A stretch of DNA of 34,449 nucleotides from an uncultured Bacilli bacterium (lineage in GTDB: Bacteria; Bacillota_I; Bacilli_A; RF39; UBA660): contig CANRPL010000004.1 of the NCBI GenBank assembly GCA_947632495.1, positions 1-34,449 on the forward strand. The letters run 5' to 3'. Shown piece after piece: positions 1 to 9,990 of this stretch; the stretch's first letter is position 1; each line of letters begins with the position of its first letter. Below the pieces are notes generated by a model. It was not told the DNA's origin. It saw nothing but the letters and a program-made list of their open reading frames with translations, and ran no database searches. The position numbers and the translations under genes are program-made.

Positions 1-123
1 GGACAGGTTTCTATTGCTGATCCTGCTAGTAGAGAAAGAACTAATCAATCTTGGTTTTCATTTAATACTATTGTTGAGCAGATGGCAAAAGATACAGGTT
101 TTGCAATTGTTACAAAGTCATAG
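1..123 (+). CDS. C-terminal fragment of an unidentified protein (…GQVSIADPASRERTNQSWFSFNTIVEQMAKDTGFAIVTKS*)
   Basis: Frame 1 is open from base 1 to TAG at 121-123, 8 nt before the next gene; same operon as the lipoprotein and VirD4-like genes. Confidence 0.6.
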   Translation, partial: GQVSIADPASRERTNQSWFSFNTIVEQMAKDTGFAIVTKS

Positions 124-131
124 GTGATATA

Positions 132-824
132 ATGAAAAAAATATTATTAATTGTTTTTATGGTCTTAATTTGTGCTGGTTGTGAGGCTAATTATACTATA
201 AAATTTGATGGTGATTTAAATGTAGAAGAAAGATTACGCGCTCTTGAAGATGCTGAATTTTTCAAGCAATATGAAAATTCATCTGCTGGTCGTGTCGTAG
301 GCTTTATTCTAGAACCTTATCTTGATGAACTAAATAATAAGGGCTATACTACGGAAACACATATAACTAATCAAGATAGTGGCGTTTTTATCAATAAAAA
401 ATATAAATCATTAGAAGAATATATCAAGTCAACTATTTTGGCGAATGAGTTTACAGATAAAATAAATTATGAAGTAGATGGCGATAAGGTAACATTAAGT
501 GCTGTCGGTAAATTTTCAACAGGAGGCCAAGATCAAACGCACTTTTCAGTTGATGAAGGTAGTATTACAATCAATATTCCATTTAAAGTAATTGAACATA
601 ATGCTGATGAAGTAGATGGTGACGATTATACATGGAATATTGATGGAAAAAAAGGTGAACAAAGAGAGTTAAAACTTGTTTTTGATAAATCAAGTTTTAA
701 GAATGGAACATCTGATAAATTTTCACCAATTATTTTCCTTGTCATTGCGGGTGTATTGTTGATTGGTGGATTTATGTTGTATAATAAAATAAAAGGTAAA
801 AGGGAAAATGTTAACCAAATCTAA
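132..824 (+). CDS. Predicted lipoprotein with additional C-terminal TM helix
   Basis: N-terminal signal with lipobox (VLICAGC), C-terminal hydrophobic segment IIFLVIAGVLLIGGFML followed by basic tail. Confidence 0.75.
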   Translation: MKKILLIVFMVLICAGCEANYTIKFDGDLNVEERLRALEDAEFFKQYENSSAGRVVGFILEPYLDELNNKGYTTETHITNQDSGVFINKKYKSLEEYIKSTILANEFTDKINYEVDGDKVTLSAVGKFSTGGQDQTHFSVDEGSITINIPFKVIEHNADEVDGDDYTWNIDGKKGEQRELKLVFDKSSFKNGTSDKFSPIIFLVIAGVLLIGGFMLYNKIKGKRENVNQI

Positions 825-839
825 TTTGGAGGTGTAATC

Positions 840-2993
840 TTGAAACTTAAATTTCGTGCTGAAACAAAAGATATGGTTATTTTCGGTATTTTTTCAGCAG
901 TCTTATTTTTGTTAATATGTGTTGCTGTTTCAAATGTTGGAAGTTTCATATCTGATAATACTTTTTCTGGACTTAATATTTTACCAGCATTAACGAAATA
1001 TCTTACTGTTACAATTGTTCTATTTATTATTGCTATTGTAGCGATGTTTTTAAGTGTTCAATCTTGGTTTATTGAACGTGAAGAAGGTATTGGCTTCCAA
1101 ATTGGCTCTAAAAAAGAAAAAAATTATTCGCGATGGGCTAAAGATAAAGAGATTCAACAGGATAATGATGTTGTTGCGGTTGACCCTTTAGCGCCTAAAG
1201 CTGAAGCGGGTGGTATACCACTTATGATGTCTCCTAAAAAGGTTTGGGTAGACAATGGTGGTTATCATAACCTTGTTATCGGTTCTACTGGTGCTGGTAA
1301 AACGCAGACTACTGTTCTTCCAATGGTTAACTTATTAGCTAAACATGATGAATCAATGATTATTACCGACCCTAAAGGTGAAATCTATGAAAATACTTCC
1401 AACTATTTAAAAAGTTTAGGTTATAATATCGTTTTACTTAACTTCCGTGATCCACAACAGGGAAATAGTTGGAATCCAATGTATTTGCCATATTCATTGT
1501 ATAAATCTGGTAATATTGATAAATCAATAGAGTTACTAGAAGACTTAGCTGCAAATATTCTTAAAGATCCAACTGCTAAAGGACAAGATCCTTTCTGGGA
1601 AAATACATCAGCTGACTATTTTGCTGGTTTATCCTTTGCCCTATTTGAAGATGGTGACGAGAAGGAAATCAACTTAAATAGTATTAACTTGATGAGTACT
1701 TTAGGTGAAGAAAAGTTAGCTAATACAACGTATATTAAGGAATATTTTAGTTTTAAAGATCCGGCAAGTACAGCTTATATTAAGGCTTCTTCTACTTTAA
1801 TGGCTCCTAATGAAACTAAAGGATCAATTTTATCTGTTTTTAAGCAACGTGTCCAGTTATTCGCATCACGTACAAATTTATCAGAAATGCTTGCTAATAA
1901 CGATTTTGATATGCGTGATATAGGTCGTAAGAAGACGGCTGTATTTATCGTTATTCAAGATGAGAAAACAACATATCATACTTTAGTAACTATCTTCTTA
2001 AAGCAGTGTTATGAAACGCTTATATCTGTAGCGCAAGAGAGTGGGGGCAAGCTTCCTCACCGTACTAATTTTATTCTAGATGAGTTTGCTAATATGCCAC
2101 CACTTAAGGATGTTACAACAATGGTTACGGCTGCTCGTTCAAGAAATATTCGTTTTACTTTCATTATCCAGAACTTTTCACAATTATATGAAGTATATGG
2201 TAAAGAAAATGGTGAAACAATTAAAGGTAACTGTGGTAATATCGTTTACCTAATCAGTACCGAATTAAGCGCCTTGGAAGAGATAAGTAAGATGTGTGGT
2301 GAAGTTAAATCAAAAGAAAAGGAAAAAACTTCTTCAACACCATTAGTAACCGTAAGTGACTTACAACGTCTTGAACAATGGTCAACAATTATCTTGCGTA
2401 TAAGAATGATGCCTTTCAAGACGAAATTAACACCTAACTTTAAGATGGATTGGGGACATAAATTTCCAATAGCTGAATATCCACATCGTACAGAAATACC
2501 TGTTAAAATATTTGATTTAAAATCATTTGTAGAAAAACGTCGTGAAGAAAAGATTAATAAATTAATCGGTGGTGATGGTACTGTTCCACCTGTTGGTGGA
2601 GGTTTACCTGCAACGCCATTTGGTAATGGTACGCCTAGTAGTCCATTTTCATCAAAGCCTTATCCACCTACGCCTAAAGCACCTTTTGGTGCTAGTAATA
2701 ATAATGCACCAACTAATGGTGGTTTAAATCTTGATAATTTGGTTAAACGCATCGATGCTAAAATAGCTGAAATGGAACGTGAAGAGCAAATGAAGAATGA
2801 GGTTAGTAACAATGATAAGCCAGTTACACCTATTCAAAAAGAGGAACCTAAAAAGGAACCAGTGGTACCAAAACCTGTCAATATGGTTGCACCTAAACCA
2901 GTTGTTAGTGAACCAAAACAGACTTTTGTTCCTGATAAAAATGTTAACGTAAGTGATGATCAATTTTTTGATGATTTCTTTGGTGATGATTAA
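840..2993 (+). CDS. VirD4/TraG-family type IV secretion coupling ATPase, TTG start, Pro-rich C-terminal tail
   Basis: Two N-terminal TM segments, Walker A GSTGAGKT, Walker B FILDEFANMP, TraG/VirD4-type motifs (ITDPKGEIYENT, FTFIIQNFSQL); GGAGGTG upstream of TTG at 840. Confidence 0.92.
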   Translation: MKLKFRAETKDMVIFGIFSAVLFLLICVAVSNVGSFISDNTFSGLNILPALTKYLTVTIVLFIIAIVAMFLSVQSWFIEREEGIGFQIGSKKEKNYSRWAKDKEIQQDNDVVAVDPLAPKAEAGGIPLMMSPKKVWVDNGGYHNLVIGSTGAGKTQTTVLPMVNLLAKHDESMIITDPKGEIYENTSNYLKSLGYNIVLLNFRDPQQGNSWNPMYLPYSLYKSGNIDKSIELLEDLAANILKDPTAKGQDPFWENTSADYFAGLSFALFEDGDEKEINLNSINLMSTLGEEKLANTTYIKEYFSFKDPASTAYIKASSTLMAPNETKGSILSVFKQRVQLFASRTNLSEMLANNDFDMRDIGRKKTAVFIVIQDEKTTYHTLVTIFLKQCYETLISVAQESGGKLPHRTNFILDEFANMPPLKDVTTMVTAARSRNIRFTFIIQNFSQLYEVYGKENGETIKGNCGNIVYLISTELSALEEISKMCGEVKSKEKEKTSSTPLVTVSDLQRLEQWSTIILRIRMMPFKTKLTPNFKMDWGHKFPIAEYPHRTEIPVKIFDLKSFVEKRREEKINKLIGGDGTVPPVGGGLPATPFGNGTPSSPFSSKPYPPTPKAPFGASNNNAPTNGGLNLDNLVKRIDAKIAEMEREEQMKNEVSNNDKPVTPIQKEEPKKEPVVPKPVNMVAPKPVVSEPKQTFVPDKNVNVSDDQFFDDFFGDD

Positions 2994-3019
2994 AATAGCA
3001 TGTTAAGTGCTATTTTTTT
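2992..3019 (+). terminator. Intrinsic terminator after virD4-like gene
   Basis: AAAATAGCA-tgttaag-TGCTATTTT followed by T run. Confidence 0.8.
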
Positions 3020-3052
3020 AATTTGATGATATAATTATATTTAGGTGATAAG

Positions 3053-4120
3053 ATGGAATATGTTATTGTTGGACTTTTAATCATTATTTTAATTTTATTA
3101 GTCATATTAATTATTAAGAATAAAAATCACGAATCAGTAGTTGATCGTATCGGAAGAATTGAAACTAATATGGTTAAAGAAATAGGGGACTTTAAGAGCG
3201 ATTTTAGTCATAATATTAATGATGATTTTGATAAGATGAACGATAAAATCGACAATCGTCTACGTCTTATTAGTGATAAAGTTAATGAGCGGCTTGATGA
3301 AAACTTTGAAAAGAGCAATAAAACTTTTACGGCTGTTTTAGAAAGATTAACTAAAATAGATGAAGCTCAAAAGAAGATTGATAGCTTATCAAATGATATT
3401 ATATCTTTACAAAGTATCTTAACAGATAAGAAGACGAGAGGTATCTTTGGTGAGGTCAATTTGGAACATATTATGGCTAATGTTTTTGGAGTTGGCAATG
3501 ACAAAATTTATAAGATGCAATATGCCTTTGATAATAATACAATAGCGGATTGCGTTTTGTTTGCTCCAGAACCTTTAGGTACGATTGCGATTGATTCTAA
3601 ATTTCCATTAGAAAATTATCAAACGATGGTTGATCGAAGCAATAGTAATAGTGTTCGTACCAGTGCTGAAAAATTATTTAAAATAGATGTCAAAAAACAT
3701 ATTGACGCTATCAGTAGTAAATATATTATTCCTGGTGTAACATCTAATCAAGCTATCCTTTTTTTACCAGCTGAAGCTATTTTTGCTGAAATTAATGCCT
3801 ACCATACAGACCTACTTGATTATGCATACAAAAAAAGAGTTTGGATTACTTCTCCAACTACTTTGATTAGTACTTTAACTACCATTCAGATTATTATTAA
3901 AAATATGGAACGAGATAAATATGCCAAAGTTATTCATCAAGAATTAATGCTTTTAGATGATGAATTTAGACGTTATAAAGATCGTTGGGATAAGTTATAT
4001 CGTAGTATTGAGACTGTTAGTAAAGATGTTAAAGATATCCATACAACGACAGATAAAATTACTAAAAGATTTACGAGTATTAGTCAAGTAGAAATGGAGC
4101 AAATTGAACATGAAGATTAA
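3053..4120 (+). CDS. rmuC: RmuC-family DNA recombination protein
   Basis: N-terminal TM, coiled coil, then RmuC core (RGIFGEVNLEHIM, AIDSKFPLENYQ, FLPAEAIFAEI, ITSPTTLISTL). Confidence 0.92.
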   Translation: MEYVIVGLLIIILILLVILIIKNKNHESVVDRIGRIETNMVKEIGDFKSDFSHNINDDFDKMNDKIDNRLRLISDKVNERLDENFEKSNKTFTAVLERLTKIDEAQKKIDSLSNDIISLQSILTDKKTRGIFGEVNLEHIMANVFGVGNDKIYKMQYAFDNNTIADCVLFAPEPLGTIAIDSKFPLENYQTMVDRSNSNSVRTSAEKLFKIDVKKHIDAISSKYIIPGVTSNQAILFLPAEAIFAEINAYHTDLLDYAYKKRVWITSPTTLISTLTTIQIIIKNMERDKYAKVIHQELMLLDDEFRRYKDRWDKLYRSIETVSKDVKDIHTTTDKITKRFTSISQVEMEQIEHED

Positions 4121-4703
4121 ATATCTCAATTATTCTTTAGCCTTAGTAGCGATTGTTGGAAGTCTCTATATAATTTTTACACATGATCAAAGTGTAGGAA
4201 TTTTACTAAAAGATTTATCGATTATTCTTACCATGCCACTACTATATTGGATCGAATTGATCTTTAAAGTTAAAATTGATGATCGTTTAAAATTTGTTTA
4301 TATGCTTTTTGTTTTCAGTGCCCAATTTTTAGGCGTAACTGTGGAACTATATAATTCATTTGATTACTATGATAAAATTAATCATACTTTATCGGGAATG
4401 CTTAGTGCTTACGGAGGCTTACTTATACTTTCATTAATGGATAATAATAAACATAAAGGATTTAATATCTTGTGGATGGTTTGTTTTAGTTTGGCCATTG
4501 CAGCTGGTTGGGAAATGTTTGAGTATAGTGCCAATTTAATTTTTGGAGGTGATGCCCAACGTGTTGCCTTAACTGGGGTAAATGATACGATGTTAGATAT
4601 TATTGTTGCTTTTTTAGGGTCTCTACTAGTATCTCTTTTCTATGGCTTTTATAGTAAACTAAATGTTTTTGACTTTACAAATAGTATAAAAAGGATAGAT
4701 TAA
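4110..4703 (+). CDS. Multi-TM membrane protein, DUF2238/YjdF-like
   Basis: Six or so TM helices with conserved polar residues (KINHTLSGML, WEMFEYSANLIFG, DTMLDIIVAFLGS); ATG at 4110 rather than the tracked TTG at 4104. Confidence 0.6.
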   Translation: MKIKYLNYSLALVAIVGSLYIIFTHDQSVGILLKDLSIILTMPLLYWIELIFKVKIDDRLKFVYMLFVFSAQFLGVTVELYNSFDYYDKINHTLSGMLSAYGGLLILSLMDNNKHKGFNILWMVCFSLAIAAGWEMFEYSANLIFGGDAQRVALTGVNDTMLDIIVAFLGSLLVSLFYGFYSKLNVFDFTNSIKRID

Positions 4704-4742
4704 CTATCTTTTTTTATAGTATAATGATGATAGGTGAAGTAT

Positions 4743-6869
4743 ATGGAAGAGCATATTATTGAAAATTTAAAAAGAGAGAAAAGAGCTTTAAGTGTTCACG
4801 AGTTAGAAACATTATTAAATCTTAGTGGTGTTGAAGATTTAAAAGAACTTTTAAAAGCTTTAAATAATCTTGAGGAACAAGTTAAAATTTATCATACTAA
4901 AAAAGATAAATATATGTTATTCGAAGATAGTAATTCTAGAGTAGGGATACTTCAAGTTACCATGAAAGGTACAGGTTATGTTCAACTTGATAATGATGAA
5001 GAAATTAAAGTATATCCGGAAAATTTAAATGGTGCGATTAACAAAGACCGCGTTGTTGTTAACATTACAGATAATAAAACAGAACCTATGGAAGGAGAGA
5101 TTGTCAAAATAGTTGAACGCGCTAATGATCAATTAGTTGGAACTATCTATTTTGTTAAAGACCATATTTATGTTAAACCAGATGATCATAAACTAAATAT
5201 TAAAATCGTTATTGAAAAAAATTATCACAATAATTTAGTTGAAGGTCACAAAGTTTTAGTTAAACTTTTAGGTTTAAATAATCATAATGAATATCGTGGC
5301 CAAATTATGCGTATTATTGGTCACATCAATGATCCTGGGGTTGATGTTTTATGTATTATGGCTAAACATAATATCAATGATGCTTTTCCTAATGAGGTAA
5401 TGGATGAGGTAAGTAAGACGATTCCTGATCATATTACTGATGAAGAGATAGATGATAGACTAAAACATACAGGTAAAGATTTACGTGAAGAAGTGATATT
5501 TACTATTGATGGTGATGATACTAAAGATATTGATGACGCTATTAGTATCAAAATGCTCGATAATGGCAATTATGAATTAGGTGTTCATATCGCTGATGTC
5601 AGCTATTATGTTAAAGAAAATAGTGCGCTTGATAAAGAGGCATTGTCTAGAGGAACAAGTGTATATTTAGCTGATCGTGTTACACCAATGTTACCACATG
5701 AATTATCCAATGGTATTTGTTCGTTAAATCCTAATGTCGATCGTTTTGCCTTATCTTGTGTTATGGAAATTGATCATACTGGGCAGGTAGTTAATTACGA
5801 TATTTTTGATAGTATTATTAGATCTCGTATTCAAATGACTTATAAGAAAGTTAATTCTATTCTTGAACAAGATATTGTACCTGAAGGTTATGAACCATTT
5901 GCTGATAAGTTAAGACTTATGAAAGAATTAGCTGATATATTAAGGCAAAATAAAATCAACAAAGGATATATCGATTTTGAAATTGATGAAGCTAAAATTA
6001 TTGTCGATGAAGATGGTGAAGCTACTGATGTTGTTTTACGTGAACGTGGGGCCGGAGAAAAACTTATTGAAGACTTTATGATTGTCGCAAATGAAACGGT
6101 GGCATCACATTTTTATCACATGGATTACCCACTTGTTTATCGTGTTCATGGTGAACCTAGTGAAGAAAAAATGACTAATTTTATGCACCTTGTTAGTGTT
6201 TTAGGGTATCAAGTAACTGCTAATATGAATCGATTAACACCTAAAACAATTCAAAGTATCTTGGAGCAATTAAAAGATAAAAAAGAGTATTATATTTTAT
6301 CAAGCCAAATGTTAAGAAGCATGCAAAAGGCAGTATATGATGTTACCAATATTGGTCACTTTGGTTTAGCTAGTAAAATATATTGTCATTTTACTTCACC
6401 AATTAGACGTTATCCTGATTTATCTGTTCATCGTTCTATTAGAAAGTGTCTTTTAGCGCCTGATGTTACTGTTCAAAGTATTAAAGCTTGGGAGGATAAA
6501 TTACCAATGATAGCTGAACAATCTTCTATTAAGGAACGTGATGCTGTGGATTGTGAGCGTGAAGTTGATGAGATGAAGATGGCTGAATACATGATGAAAC
6601 ACATCGGTGAAGAGTATCATGGTATTATAACAGGTGTTATGAGCTTTGGCTTCTTTGTTCAGTTACCTAACATGGTTGAAGGGTTAGTTCATGTTGAAGA
6701 ACTAAAGAATGATTTTTATACTTATGATGAGTCGACATTCAGTTTAATTGGTGAAAAAAATAAACGAGGATACCGTTTAGGTGATGAAGTTGACGTTGTT
6801 GTTAAGGAAGCTAGTAAGGAAAATCATACTGTCGATTTTGTCCTTAAAACGGATATGGAAGAAGAATAG
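4743..6869 (+). CDS. rnr: Ribonuclease R (RNB family exoribonuclease)
   Basis: RNB motifs [25 protein letters not shown]-terminal S1 domain; start likely ATG 4743. Confidence 0.96.
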   Translation: MEEHIIENLKREKRALSVHELETLLNLSGVEDLKELLKALNNLEEQVKIYHTKKDKYMLFEDSNSRVGILQVTMKGTGYVQLDNDEEIKVYPENLNGAINKDRVVVNITDNKTEPMEGEIVKIVERANDQLVGTIYFVKDHIYVKPDDHKLNIKIVIEKNYHNNLVEGHKVLVKLLGLNNHNEYRGQIMRIIGHINDPGVDVLCIMAKHNINDAFPNEVMDEVSKTIPDHITDEEIDDRLKHTGKDLREEVIFTIDGDDTKDIDDAISIKMLDNGNYELGVHIADVSYYVKENSALDKEALSRGTSVYLADRVTPMLPHELSNGICSLNPNVDRFALSCVMEIDHTGQVVNYDIFDSIIRSRIQMTYKKVNSILEQDIVPEGYEPFADKLRLMKELADILRQNKINKGYIDFEIDEAKIIVDEDGEATDVVLRERGAGEKLIEDFMIVANETVASHFYHMDYPLVYRVHGEPSEEKMTNFMHLVSVLGYQVTANMNRLTPKTIQSILEQLKDKKEYYILSSQMLRSMQKAVYDVTNIGHFGLASKIYCHFTSPIRRYPDLSVHRSIRKCLLAPDVTVQSIKAWEDKLPMIAEQSSIKERDAVDCEREVDEMKMAEYMMKHIGEEYHGIITGVMSFGFFVQLPNMVEGLVHVEELKNDFYTYDESTFSLIGEKNKRGYRLGDEVDVVVKEASKENHTVDFVLKTDMEEE

Positions 6870-6871
6870 TT

Positions 6872-7309
6872 ATGGAAATTAAAAATAAAAAGGCTTATTA
6901 TGATTATGAAATTGAAGAAAAATATGAAGCTGGTATCGTTTTAACTGGAACCGAAATTAAATCAATTAGGGATGGTAAAGCTAACTTAAAAGATAGCTAC
7001 GCCATAGTTAAAAATGGGGAAGTTTTCCTTTTGAATATGCATATTAGCCATTATGATAAAGGTAATATTTTTAATCATGATGAGACTAGAACAAGAAAAT
7101 TATTATTAAATAAAAAAGAAATATATAAAATTCGCGATAGTATTGATCGTGAAGGGTATACCCTAATTCCTGTTCGCCTTTATTTTAATAAAAATAAAAC
7201 TAAAATAGAGTTGGCTATTGCCAGGGGTAAAAAGAGCTACGATAAGCGTGAAGCTATCAAGAAAAAAGATATGGCTCGCGATATTGAAAAACATTTAAAA
7301 AATTATTAA
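6872..7309 (+). CDS. smpB: SsrA-binding protein SmpB
   Basis: [28 protein letters not shown] … [16 protein letters not shown]; directly downstream of rnr. Confidence 0.97.
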   Translation: MEIKNKKAYYDYEIEEKYEAGIVLTGTEIKSIRDGKANLKDSYAIVKNGEVFLLNMHISHYDKGNIFNHDETRTRKLLLNKKEIYKIRDSIDREGYTLIPVRLYFNKNKTKIELAIARGKKSYDKREAIKKKDMARDIEKHLKNY

Positions 7310-7314
7310 TATAC

Positions 7315-7343
7315 TTGCAAATCATCATAAAATATTATATACT
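7315..7343 (+). promoter_or_regulatory. Sigma-A-like promoter of spoVG
   Basis: TTGCAA (7315-7320), 17-nt spacer, TATACT (7338-7343). Confidence 0.6.
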
Positions 7344-7379
7344 TAAGATGTATATACTACATGAAGGGAGTGTGCGGAT

Positions 7380-7643
7380 ATGCAAATTACATCTGTAAAT
7401 GTCAAAAAATATGACAAAGAAGAATCTAAAATGAAAGGAATTGCGTCAGTTTTAATCGATGATTGTTTCGTAATACGCGATATTAGAATTATCGAAGGTA
7501 CTGATGGGCTATTTATCGCTATGCCAAGTCGTAGAAGAAATGATGGCGAGTATCAAGATGTTGCTCATCCAATTAATGCTGAAACAAGAAAAATGTTTGA
7601 AGATGCAATTTTTGAAGAATATAACAAAGTAGAAGAAGAATAA
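7380..7643 (+). CDS. spoVG: Septation/sporulation regulator SpoVG
   Basis: [50 protein letters not shown]…[13 protein letters not shown] is diagnostic. Confidence 0.97.
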   Translation: MQITSVNVKKYDKEESKMKGIASVLIDDCFVIRDIRIIEGTDGLFIAMPSRRRNDGEYQDVAHPINAETRKMFEDAIFEEYNKVEEE

Positions 7644-7664
7644 GAGTTTATCTCTTATTTTTTT
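7639..7664 (+). terminator. Intrinsic terminator after spoVG
   Basis: AATAAGAG-tttat-CTCTTATT plus T run. Confidence 0.8.
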
Positions 7665-7709
7665 AATATTAAAATAGTTTTTTCATATATATTATTAGGA
7701 GGAATATAT

Positions 7710-7991
7710 ATGGAAAAAGAATTAACTGACTTTAATCATAATATTACCCTTACGGAGCGTAAAAATTTAGTTGTAACTGGTGTCAAAAAAATTGATAACT
7801 TTGATAGTGATGAGTTTTTGTTGGAAACGACAATGGGGTATTTAACTGTTAAAGGATCAGAGCTAGAAATAGTTAAATTAGATACTTATCAGGGTAATGT
7901 ATCGATTAAAGGACAAGTATCAAGTCTAAGTTATACTGATAATGGTGGTAAAAATAAAGAGGATAGTTTCTTAAGTAAAATATTCAAATGA
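7710..7991 (+). CDS. yabP: YabP-family sporulation protein
   Basis: HNITLTERKNLVVTGVKKIDNFDSDEFLLETTMGYLTVKGSELEI pattern; followed by yabQ-like and divIC-like genes as in Bacillus. Confidence 0.8.
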   Translation: MEKELTDFNHNITLTERKNLVVTGVKKIDNFDSDEFLLETTMGYLTVKGSELEIVKLDTYQGNVSIKGQVSSLSYTDNGGKNKEDSFLSKIFK

Positions 7992-8260
7992 TAGCTTCCA
8001 ATATTCAATATCATATTATTGTTTTTTCATATATATTTGGAAAATTATTTTATTATTCTCTTTTTTTAGTTAGACATTATATTGATTATCCTAAAATGTT
8101 TTATCGTTTTATCAATACGATAACTTTTTTTCTCTTTTTTACCATTATTTATTTTATAGGGCTAGAAATCACATGTGATGGTATTTTACATTTCTACTCT
8201 TTACTTGTCATTATTACATCCGGTGTCATAACGCATTTCGTTGCAAATGGTAAGAAATAA
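7988..8260 (+). CDS. YabQ-like spore-cortex membrane protein (short)
   Basis: Small multi-TM protein overlapping yabP by 4 nt (ATGA); assignment leans on gene order. Confidence 0.5.
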   Translation: MIASNIQYHIIVFSYIFGKLFYYSLFLVRHYIDYPKMFYRFINTITFFLFFTIIYFIGLEITCDGILHFYSLLVIITSGVITHFVANGKK

Positions 8261-8287
8261 TGATAGAATTGTATTAGGGTGATGGTT

Positions 8288-8722
8288 ATGGCTAAAAAAA
8301 ATAAACCAACCATTGAAGCAAGACGGAGATTGTTTTTTATCCGTATTTTTTGTTTTGCCGCTGTATTGGTTGTTATGATGACCCTAATCTCTAAATCATT
8401 TGATTTATATCAATTAAATATTGAAAAGAAAGATAAAGAAAAAGAATATGAAGAGCTTCAAGAACAATCTGAATATTTACGTAATGAAATAATTAAACTT
8501 CATGATCCTGAATACATTGCTAAATACGCCCATGAGAAATATTATTATTCGAAAGATGGGGAATTAATTATCAAAATAGTTGAAGACAATGAAGAAGAGA
8601 CAAAAGCTGGAAACAATTTACAAAAAGAAAAAAATGAATGGGCAATATATGGTGCCATTGGTGGAGCTATATTAGTCGGTTATTTATTTATTAGAATGAT
8701 TATTAGAAAATTGGCTAGTTGA
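8288..8722 (+). CDS. DivIC/FtsB-like septum formation initiator with extra C-terminal TM
   Basis: N-terminal TM plus coiled coil and LRNEIIKLHDPEYIAKYAHEKYYYSKDGELI; then a second hydrophobic segment WAIYGAIGGAILVGYLFIRMII. Confidence 0.75.
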   Translation: MAKKNKPTIEARRRLFFIRIFCFAAVLVVMMTLISKSFDLYQLNIEKKDKEKEYEELQEQSEYLRNEIIKLHDPEYIAKYAHEKYYYSKDGELIIKIVEDNEEETKAGNNLQKEKNEWAIYGAIGGAILVGYLFIRMIIRKLAS

Positions 8723-8733
8723 GGTATTTTTAT

Positions 8734-9921
8734 ATGAAAAAAATAAATATAAATAAAATAATTGCTTTATATATTATAATAGCAGGTATTATTCTTTTTA
8801 TGAGTAGTGACTTAAGTAGATTTGCGACAGCATTGGAGTATGTTGGCTGTGGTAGTGCAGAAGGAATACCTAAACCGCTTCCTCAACTTACAACGATTGC
8901 TTATACGATACTAGTAACAGGAACGCCACTTGTTTTAATAGTAACATCAATTATAACTTTAGTTAGAGCGTTATCCGGTGGTCATGAAGATGAAATTGGT
9001 AAAGCTCGTGTACGATTATTTATAAAGTTTACGATTGCTATTGTAATCTTTTTGACAGCATCAATCGCCAAGTTTGCTATTTCTCGTGTTACATCTAATA
9101 GTAATGACTCTAAGTCACTTACGGAATGTATATCTTGTTTTCTATATTACAATGGAACAGATGATGGTGATAATTGTCATGTATCTTCTTCTGGCAATAA
9201 TGTTACTGATGAGACACATTCTAATGCTTATAGTAATATAGGAGAACCTACGACAAGTAATCGTCATGATCGACCTAATGCGAAAGATCGACTTACATTT
9301 TATAATTCACTTAGTGTTCTACATTCTGGACAGCTTCCTAATGATAATACGCTTTCTTTATTTGAGTCAGCTGGTAAAGCTAAATTCTATGCTGCCGAAT
9401 GTGATTTGCGTATGAGTGGTTCAACTTTATATTGTGCTCATAACCGTGGCCCATCGACAGCTACGAAATTTGAGGATTATTTAAATATATGTAGACAATA
9501 CAATATGATGGCTATCCTCGATATTAAATATGCATCAATTGGATGGAATTACAATTATACATCAATGTTAAATACATTAGGCGATTACATTAATAATAAT
9601 AGATTACAAGATAGAGTTATTGTCCAGACAGTTAATCTATCAACAATGAATCAGATTAATAGTCGTGTATCGGGTGTTAAATATTGGTTCTTAATTACTA
9701 ATAATTCAGGTTATAGTACATTCACTAGTAATATGGCTTCATATAAGAGTGCCGGTGTTGTTGGTGTCAATATGCAGTTTACAATGGTATCTGAAGACAA
9801 GGTTAAAAACGTTCGAAATAATGGCTTTACGGCATGTATTTATTCTGTTGATGGTGATGCTGCTCGAGCTAAATATTCAGGATATGGTGCCGAATATATT
9901 ATGACTAATGCATTATCTTAA
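8734..9921 (+). CDS. Two-TM 'CGS-GIP' pilin-like N-terminal module fused to glycerophosphodiester phosphodiesterase-like domain
   Basis: Signal/TM then ALEYVGCGSAEGIPKPLPQLTTIAYTIL…; C-terminal GDPD features (NTLSLFESAG, AECDLRMSGSTLYCAHN, AILDIKYA). Start likely ATG 8734. Confidence 0.7.
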   Translation: MKKININKIIALYIIIAGIILFMSSDLSRFATALEYVGCGSAEGIPKPLPQLTTIAYTILVTGTPLVLIVTSIITLVRALSGGHEDEIGKARVRLFIKFTIAIVIFLTASIAKFAISRVTSNSNDSKSLTECISCFLYYNGTDDGDNCHVSSSGNNVTDETHSNAYSNIGEPTTSNRHDRPNAKDRLTFYNSLSVLHSGQLPNDNTLSLFESAGKAKFYAAECDLRMSGSTLYCAHNRGPSTATKFEDYLNICRQYNMMAILDIKYASIGWNYNYTSMLNTLGDYINNNRLQDRVIVQTVNLSTMNQINSRVSGVKYWFLITNNSGYSTFTSNMASYKSAGVVGVNMQFTMVSEDKVKNVRNNGFTACIYSVDGDAARAKYSGYGAEYIMTNALS

Positions 9922-9927
9922 GACAAT

Positions 9928-9987
9928 AAAAAAGTAGACCTAACATATTATCTTTGGTAGGAGATAAAGTGTTAAAGTCTACTTTTT
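9928..9987. terminator. Bidirectional terminator between convergent genes
   Basis: AAAAAAGTAGAC (9928-9939) pairs GTCTACTTTTT (9977-9987), with additional imperfect inner pairing (aacatattatct / agataaagtgtt). Confidence 0.8.
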
Positions 9988-9990
9988 GTT

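Noticed and set aside
2724-2963. Minus-strand ORF of 79 aa
   Set aside because: Antisense to the Pro-rich tail of the VirD4-like CDS; low-complexity composition and no independent signals.
6800-7700. tmRNA (ssrA) next to smpB
   Set aside because: No tRNA-like ends or tag ORF seen; only the spoVG promoter lies between smpB and spoVG.
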